The notes under the pieces are model-generated. The model saw only the letters and a list, made by a program, of their open reading frames with translations. It did not search any database and was not told the DNA's origin. 64,000 nucleotides of DNA, from the NCBI GenBank assembly GCA_934365195.1, contig CAKRNA010000006.1:1-64000 (forward strand). Direction: 5' to 3'. The position numbers were made by a program, and so were the translations under genes. The stretch is from an uncultured Clostridia bacterium. GTDB lineage: Bacteria; Bacillota; Clostridia; Christensenellales; CAAEEZ01. Shown here piece after piece: positions 59,308-64,000 of the stretch (positions within the stretch are counted from its first letter, which is position 1; each line of letters begins with the position of its first letter).

Positions 59308-60993
59308 TTACATTTTGTTTGGCGTTTTTATTCCCAGCAAGCCTAAGCCGGTTTTAATCACGTCTTTGGTGGCTTTGGTCAGCATTAACCTTGCATTTCT
59401 AATTCCTTCAGGTTGGTCGATAATTCTGTGGTTGATGTAGAATTTATTATACGCTTGACAAATATCCATAATTTGCCTCGTTACCATACTCGGCTCGTAC
59501 TTTTCGCTAGCGTCTTTGATTACGTCAGGATATCTATCCAAAAGTTTGGTTAGTTCGAATGCCTCAGGGTTGTTTACGCCCTCGTAATCTATTTGGCTAG
59601 TAATTTCGCACTTTTCAAGCACGCTACAACATCTTGCGTGGGTGTATTGAACGTAAGGGGCGGTTTCGCCGTCAAAGTTTAGCACCTTGTCGTAACTGAA
59701 ACTGATATCCTTTATCCTATTATTAGACAATGCGCTAAATACCACCGCACCAACGCCAACTTCCTCGGCAATTTCTTCCTTATTTGGCAAATCGTTGTTC
59801 TTTTCTGCGATAATGTCGTAGGCCTTTTTAACGGCGTTGTCCAAAACCTCTTCCAAAAATACAACGTTTCCCTTTCTGGTAGAAAGCGAACTTCCCTCAA
59901 GTGACACCATACCGAACGCTACGTGTACAAGGTCCTTTGCCCAAGGGTAGCCCATTAGTTCCACCACCTTGAACCATTGCTTAAAGTGTAGGTTTTGTTG
60001 GTAAGCCACCACGTACAAGCATTTATCAAAATCGTAAGTCTTTTTCCTGTAAAAAGCAGCCGCTAAGTCCCTAGTTGCGTACAAGGTTGCCCCGTCCGCC
60101 TTTTTAAGTAGACAAGGTGGCATACCGTACTTTTCAAGGTCCACTATCATAGCGCCCTCTGATATTTTTGCCAGCCCTTTCTTCTCTATTTCGTCAAGAA
60201 CAGGCTGCATTTTGTCGTTGTAGAAACTTTCGCCGTTGTAACTGTCGAAAGATATATCCAGCCTATCGTACACCCTTTGCACTTCTTTTAGAGTGATAGC
60301 CTTGAACCAGTTGAATAGGTCAAGAGCCTCTTCGTTGCCGTCCTCTATTTTCTTAAACCAAGCCCTTGCCTCGTCGTTTAGTGCGTCGTTTTTCTCCGCT
60401 TCCTCGTGGAATTTAACGTAAATTTCAAGTAGCGCCTTGATTCCTTTTTCCTCGATTTTTTGCTTATCTCCCCACAATTTGTAGGCAACGATAAGTTTTC
60501 CGAACTGAGTTCCCCAGTCGCCAAGGTGATTTATTCCAACAGTATTGTAGCCCAAGAATTTGTAAATTCTATAAAGCGCCGCACCTATTACCGTGGTGGA
60601 TAAGTGCCCGATATGAAACGGTTTTGCAATGTTTATTGACGAATAGTCGATGCACACGGTTTTGCCTTTACCAAGGTCGCTACTGCCGTATTTTTCGCCC
60701 TCGCTACTAACTTTGGTCAGCGTTTTTACGATAAAATCTTTCTTGTTTATGGTAAAGTTTAAGTACCCTGCCACGCTTTCAACCTTTGTGATTACGTCGT
60801 TTAATTCAATGCCGTTTTTAAGTTCGTCCGCAATAAGCACGGGCGCTTTTTTTAGCATTTTGCTAAATTTAAAGCAAGGCAAAGCGTAGTCGCCCATTTG
60901 ACTATCTTTGGGAAAAACGATAAGACTTTCTATTTCCTCCTCGCTAACGCCGTCGATTTTGATTAGTTTTGCAATCTCTTTCTTATAATCCAT
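59308..60993 (-). CDS. argS: Arginyl-tRNA synthetase
   Basis: A 561-residue class I synthetase. The ATP motif is KPFHIGHLSTTVIG (HIGH), the second motif is SSLSTRKGN in place of KMSKS, and the N-terminal additional domain and C-terminal DALR-type anticodon domain (TRQIMDICQAYNKFYINHR) are complete. Own promoter TTGATT/TAGAAT; GAGG before the ATG. Normal length. Confidence 0.95.
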   Translation of the reverse strand: MDYKKEIAKLIKIDGVSEEEIESLIVFPKDSQMGDYALPCFKFSKMLKKAPVLIADELKNGIELNDVITKVESVAGYLNFTINKKDFIVKTLTKVSSEGEKYGSSDLGKGKTVCIDYSSINIAKPFHIGHLSTTVIGAALYRIYKFLGYNTVGINHLGDWGTQFGKLIVAYKLWGDKQKIEEKGIKALLEIYVKFHEEAEKNDALNDEARAWFKKIEDGNEEALDLFNWFKAITLKEVQRVYDRLDISFDSYNGESFYNDKMQPVLDEIEKKGLAKISEGAMIVDLEKYGMPPCLLKKADGATLYATRDLAAAFYRKKTYDFDKCLYVVAYQQNLHFKQWFKVVELMGYPWAKDLVHVAFGMVSLEGSSLSTRKGNVVFLEEVLDNAVKKAYDIIAEKNNDLPNKEEIAEEVGVGAVVFSALSNNRIKDISFSYDKVLNFDGETAPYVQYTHARCCSVLEKCEITSQIDYEGVNNPEAFELTKLLDRYPDVIKDASEKYEPSMVTRQIMDICQAYNKFYINHRIIDQPEGIRNARLMLTKATKDVIKTGLGLLGIKTPNKM

Positions 60994-61020
60994 ATCTACC
61001 TCGGTTTTGTCTTAGCCTTT

Positions 61021-61049
61021 ATTCTAGCATAATAAAGTAAAATAATCAA
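61021..61049 (-). promoter_or_regulatory. Promoter of argS
   Basis: TTGATT (61044-61049), 17 bases, TAGAAT (61021-61026). Confidence 0.65.
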
Positions 61050-61053
61050 TTAT

Positions 61054-61809
61054 TTATAAATAAAAGAAAAGAGTTACTATACTTAGCAAGGCAAGATATA
61101 TGCCAAAGCCCAAAAAACTTCTGTTTTTAATGGTTTTGTAAAGCAAGGTAAGACTGATTACTCCCCCTAAAAAACTAAAACACATGCCAACCACAAGCGG
61201 AATAGGTTCGATAACCATATCCCCCGTTCTGCCTATCATAATTAGTTCCGCTACAGCGCTACCCAAAATTATGGGTATGCTTAGCATAAAAGAAAAGTCC
61301 ATAGCCCGCTTTTTATCCACGCCTAACAGGGTAAGGGTGCTAATAGTAATGCCACTTCTACTTATTCCCGGTAAAACGGCTATTCCTTGCATAACGCCTG
61401 TTAATAGCGTGTTTTTGACAGTTAAACCCTTGTTTCTGCTATTTGAGAGGGTGGAAGACGTAATTAAAATAACGGCGGAAATCATAAAAAACAGCGGTAA
61501 AAATTTGCCCGTTAAGTACTCCTCTAAAAACAGTTTTATTAGCGCCGCTATTAGCCCCGTCGGGATTGTGGCAAGCAAAATATACCTTAAATCGCTTTTT
61601 ACAGGGTGGCGTATCATATAAAAAATCTCCTTGTAAAACACGAAAAACACGCTTAATAGAGTGCCTAGGTGCAACATTACGTTTAAAAATATCGACGGCT
61701 CTATTAGTCCTAGCCTTTCTAATAATATCAAGTGCCCGCTACTAGACACGGGCAAAAACTCGGTAAAACCTTGCACTAAACCCAAAACAATTGCTTTTAC
61801 ACTTTGCAT
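61054..61809 (-). CDS. uppP: Undecaprenyl-diphosphatase
   Basis: A 251-residue membrane phosphatase (BacA/UppP) that recycles undecaprenyl pyrophosphate for cell-wall synthesis and can give bacitracin tolerance. The active site motifs are QGFTEFLPVSSSGHLIL near the start and PGISRSGITISTLTLLG in the middle. Eight hydrophobic segments. The ATG at 61809 follows a weak AGGAATAG site. Divergent from ychF. Confidence 0.94.
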   Translation of the reverse strand: MQSVKAIVLGLVQGFTEFLPVSSSGHLILLERLGLIEPSIFLNVMLHLGTLLSVFFVFYKEIFYMIRHPVKSDLRYILLATIPTGLIAALIKLFLEEYLTGKFLPLFFMISAVILITSSTLSNSRNKGLTVKNTLLTGVMQGIAVLPGISRSGITISTLTLLGVDKKRAMDFSFMLSIPIILGSAVAELIMIGRTGDMVIEPIPLVVGMCFSFLGGVISLTLLYKTIKNRSFLGFGIYLALLSIVTLFFYL

Positions 61810-61898
61810 TACTTTACTATTCCTTTTTTTTAAGATATAATATTTAGGATAATAATAAATATTCGAAAATCTTACCGATTATTCATAGCGGAGGCATT

Positions 61899-62987
61899 AT
61901 GAAACTTGGCGTTGTTGGTCTACCAAACGTAGGCAAAAGCACACTTTTTAACGCAATTACTAAGGCGGGCGCACAAAGTGCAAACTACCCTTTCTGTACA
62001 ATAGAGCCAAACGTTGGCGTCGTGGACGTTCCTGACGAGAGGCTGGATAAACTGGCAAAACTGTACGACTGCAAAAAAATCACCCACACCTCACTTGAAT
62101 TCGTGGATATTGCGGGGCTTGTAAAGGGCGCTTCAAGAGGCGAAGGTCTAGGCAATAAATTCCTAAGCCATATCAGAGAAGTGGACGCAATCGTGCACGT
62201 TGTAAGGTGCTTTGACGACGAAAATATCGTGCACGTTGAAAGCACGGTAAACCCTATCAGAGATATCGAAACCATAAATTACGAACTAATTTTTGCCGAT
62301 ATGGAGAGCCTTGAAAAGCGAATTGCAAAACTTAACCAAAGCGCAAAAGGTGGCGATAAAAAGTTTTTGCAGGACGCTAGCGTGCTAAAAAAGGTGTACG
62401 ACAACCTTGAAAAAGGCATTCCTTGTAGGCTAATGGACTTAGACGAGGACGAGCAAGCGCTTGTGGACGAACAATTTTTGCTTACCACTAAGCCGGTTAT
62501 CTACGCCGCTAACGTTAGCGAGGACAACCTTAACGAAGAAAATGACTACGTTAAAAAGGTTAAAGAGTTTGCTAAAAACGAAAAAAGCGAAGTCATCGTG
62601 CTTTGCGCTAAGGTTGAAGAGGAACTTTCCACCCTTGACGACGAGGAAAGAAATATGTTCCTTGAAGAATTGGGCATTGAAAAAAGCGGCCTTGACCAAC
62701 TTGTATCCGCTTGCTACAAACTACTAGGGCTAATAAGTTACCTAACCGCCGGCGAAAAGGAAACTAGGGCTTGGACGATTAAAAAAGGCACGAAAGCGCC
62801 ACAGGCAGCAGGCAAAATCCACAGCGACTTTGAAAAAGGCTTTATTAGGGCAGAAATCGTGGACTACAACGTGCTTCTTGAATGCGGTTCGGTGTCTAAG
62901 GCAAGGGAACTTGGCAAGGTTCGTAGCGAAGGCAAAGACTACGTAATGCAAGAAAACGACGTGGTTGAATTTAGATTTAACGTGTAA
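61899..62987 (+). CDS. ychF: Ribosome-binding ATPase YchF
   Basis: A 362-residue Obg-family P-loop protein. G1 is GLPNVGKSTLFNAIT, G3 is DIAGLVKGASRGEGLGNKFL, and the G4 position is YAANVSEDNL, where NVSE replaces NKxD and gives ATP rather than GTP preference. The C-terminal TGS domain ends DVVEFRFNV. GGAGG precedes the ATG. Followed by a terminator and not linked to other genes. Confidence 0.94.
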   Translation: MKLGVVGLPNVGKSTLFNAITKAGAQSANYPFCTIEPNVGVVDVPDERLDKLAKLYDCKKITHTSLEFVDIAGLVKGASRGEGLGNKFLSHIREVDAIVHVVRCFDDENIVHVESTVNPIRDIETINYELIFADMESLEKRIAKLNQSAKGGDKKFLQDASVLKKVYDNLEKGIPCRLMDLDEDEQALVDEQFLLTTKPVIYAANVSEDNLNEENDYVKKVKEFAKNEKSEVIVLCAKVEEELSTLDDEERNMFLEELGIEKSGLDQLVSACYKLLGLISYLTAGEKETRAWTIKKGTKAPQAAGKIHSDFEKGFIRAEIVDYNVLLECGSVSKARELGKVRSEGKDYVMQENDVVEFRFNV

Positions 62988-63114
62988 TTTGGCTATTTAA
63001 CACAATTACTTTAATCAAAAAAACCATTATGCTTACCGCAAAACTTACAAGACAAAACCATAATAATAGGCAAACTTAACCTTGCATTCAAACAAAATAA
63101 GCGGTATATTTAAG

Positions 63115-63150
63115 CAAAAAAACAGCGCAACACTCTACGCTGTTTTTTTA
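63115..63150. terminator. Terminator after ychF
   Basis: AAAACAGCG-CAACACTCTA-CGCTGTTTTTTT, usable in both directions between ychF and the glucosidase. Confidence 0.82.
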
Positions 63151-63153
63151 ATG

Positions 63154-63187
63154 CCTAGTATTTACTGCTGGTTCAGGCTGTTTTATT
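63154..63187. repeat. Copy of dispersed palindrome repeat
   Basis: CCTAGTATTTACTGCTGG then TTCAGGCTGTTTTATT, nearly the same as at 3693-3725. Confidence 0.55.
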
Positions 63188-63197
63188 TTTAATTCCG

Positions 63198-64000
63198 CTA
63201 CTCGAATAGGTACACCCTTGCCTCGTACGGTCTTGCGTTAAAGCCCGATTCGGCGCTGTCATTTCCCTCTAAGTAGTTAGATAATAGCATTTTGCCGTCC
63301 TTTAAATTAAAGCCTTTTGGCGCTTTGAAAACCTCGTTATTTTTACTAAAACTACAAATAACCAGCATCTTTTTGCCCTCGTACTCTCTACTATAAACAA
63401 ACCATTTTTTGCTATGTGGATAGTACAATTTAAAATCGCCGTAAATTGCTACTTCGTTTTCCTTTTTAAGTTTTAGCACGCTCCTATAATGGTTTAGCAC
63501 GCTACTAGGATCTTTATCCTCCGCCTTTACGTTGATTTCTGTGTAGTTAGGATTTACGTTAAACCACGGTGTACCCATCGTAAAGCCTGCGTTTTTGCTG
63601 TCGTCCCATTGAACAGGCGTGCGGGCGTTGTCCCTTGCGCTATAATGCACCCTCTTCATTGCGGCTTTATCGCTAAAACCAAATTTGCGGAACAAATCGT
63701 AAAAGGTTTTTGAGTTTACGTCCGGATAATCGTCAATGGTAGGCAGTTTAATATTCGTCATTCCTATCTCTTGTCCTTGGTAAACGTAGGCGTTGCCGCA
63801 CAGCAAGATGTACATTGTAGCCAGCATTTTTCCGCTTTCCTCCCTCATTTCAGGGTTGCCGTAGCGGTTAATAATTCTTGGTTGGTCGTGGTTTTCCAAA
63901 AACAAAGTATTCCACGCCTTGCCGTAAAACGCATCTTGCCATTTTTTGTAAATTCTCTTTAATTTTGGCAAATTAAACTTCGTTTTCATCCAACTTGCCT
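63198..64000 (-). CDS. GH13 alpha-glucosidase, C-terminal part (partial)
   Basis: The C-terminal 267 residues of a GH13 enzyme of the oligo-1,6-glucosidase / alpha-glucosidase type (subfamily 31), open at the right edge; an internal Met at 63989 is not the start. Region IV is FLENHDQPRIINRYG, with the family's RVHYSARDNARTPVQWDD and GTPWFNVNPNY loops, and the final beta domain ends ARVYLFE. It should cleave isomaltose, maltose or sucrose-type glucosides; the missing N-terminal part holds the nucleophile and acid. Intracellular. Confidence 0.9.
   Translation of the reverse strand, partial: ASWMKTKFNLPKLKRIYKKWQDAFYGKAWNTLFLENHDQPRIINRYGNPEMREESGKMLATMYILLCGNAYVYQGQEIGMTNIKLPTIDDYPDVNSKTFYDLFRKFGFSDKAAMKRVHYSARDNARTPVQWDDSKNAGFTMGTPWFNVNPNYTEINVKAEDKDPSSVLNHYRSVLKLKKENEVAIYGDFKLYYPHSKKWFVYSREYEGKKMLVICSFSKNNEVFKAPKGFNLKDGKMLLSNYLEGNDSAESGFNARPYEARVYLFE

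Overview
The window comes from an AT-rich anaerobic, spore-forming (or formerly spore-forming) low-GC Gram-positive bacterium, most likely an uncultured gut lineage of the Clostridia (Bacillota). The evidence is AGGAGG ribosome sites on nearly every gene, consensus TTGACA/TATAAT promoters, the Firmicute blocks ricT-holB-tmk and mrnC-thyX-rlmB-sigH, the sporulation pair yabP-yabQ behind a sigma-E-like promoter, 2[4Fe-4S] ferredoxins, a type III glutamine synthetase and the standard genetic code. The species cannot be fixed from the sequence alone.

Layout. 1-2.9 kb: a secreted M64-type metallopeptidase fused to DUF6273, cut by the left edge. 3-8.3 kb: noncoding DNA with a CTTG microsatellite, a split chromate-transporter pair, a polysaccharide deacetylase and a small redox operon. 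8.4-14.4 kb: a tyrosine phosphatase, a radical SAM protein, a TIM-barrel isomerase, a GPH sugar symporter, a trans-editing deacylase and two ferredoxins. 14.5-20.6 kb: DNA replication and translation housekeeping (ricT, holB, tmk, a basic amino acid decarboxylase, lysS, greA). 20.8-29.1 kb: two separate two-subunit transketolases. The second sits in a compact five-gene operon with a class III aminotransferase and two SCP2-like proteins, and I consider this operon the best candidate for an undescribed pathway. 29.4-37.9 kb: a PTS-type permease, a membrane protein with a degenerate M28 peptidase fold, MscS, GlnN with a LysR regulator, and an F420-ligase-like protein. 38-49 kb: a short alanyl-tRNA synthetase, Ppx, yabP-yabQ, a transglutaminase-like surface protein, the mrnC-to-sigH operon and rpsF-ssb-rpsR. 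49-56.8 kb: oadG-oadB behind a manganese-type (yybP-ykoY-like) riboswitch, the potassium system KtrAB, ung, a eukaryote-like proS and an MFS transporter. 57-64 kb: four tRNAs with tandem copies of the tRNA-Val 3' end, an AraC regulator beside a 25-codon ORF, argS, uppP, ychF and a partial GH13 glucosidase.

Themes. Several aminoacyl-tRNA synthetases are unusual forms: AlaS lacks its C-terminal domain, and ProS is the type without an insertion editing domain, consistent with the separate YbaK-family deacylase at 12.5-13.0 kb. Two genes (chromate transporter and deacetylase) appear to be expressed from leaderless mRNAs, unlike the rest. Intergenic DNA carries a MITE-like element twice and a small dispersed palindrome built on AGTAAATACT. 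No CRISPR array, rRNA, phage or complete insertion sequence was seen.
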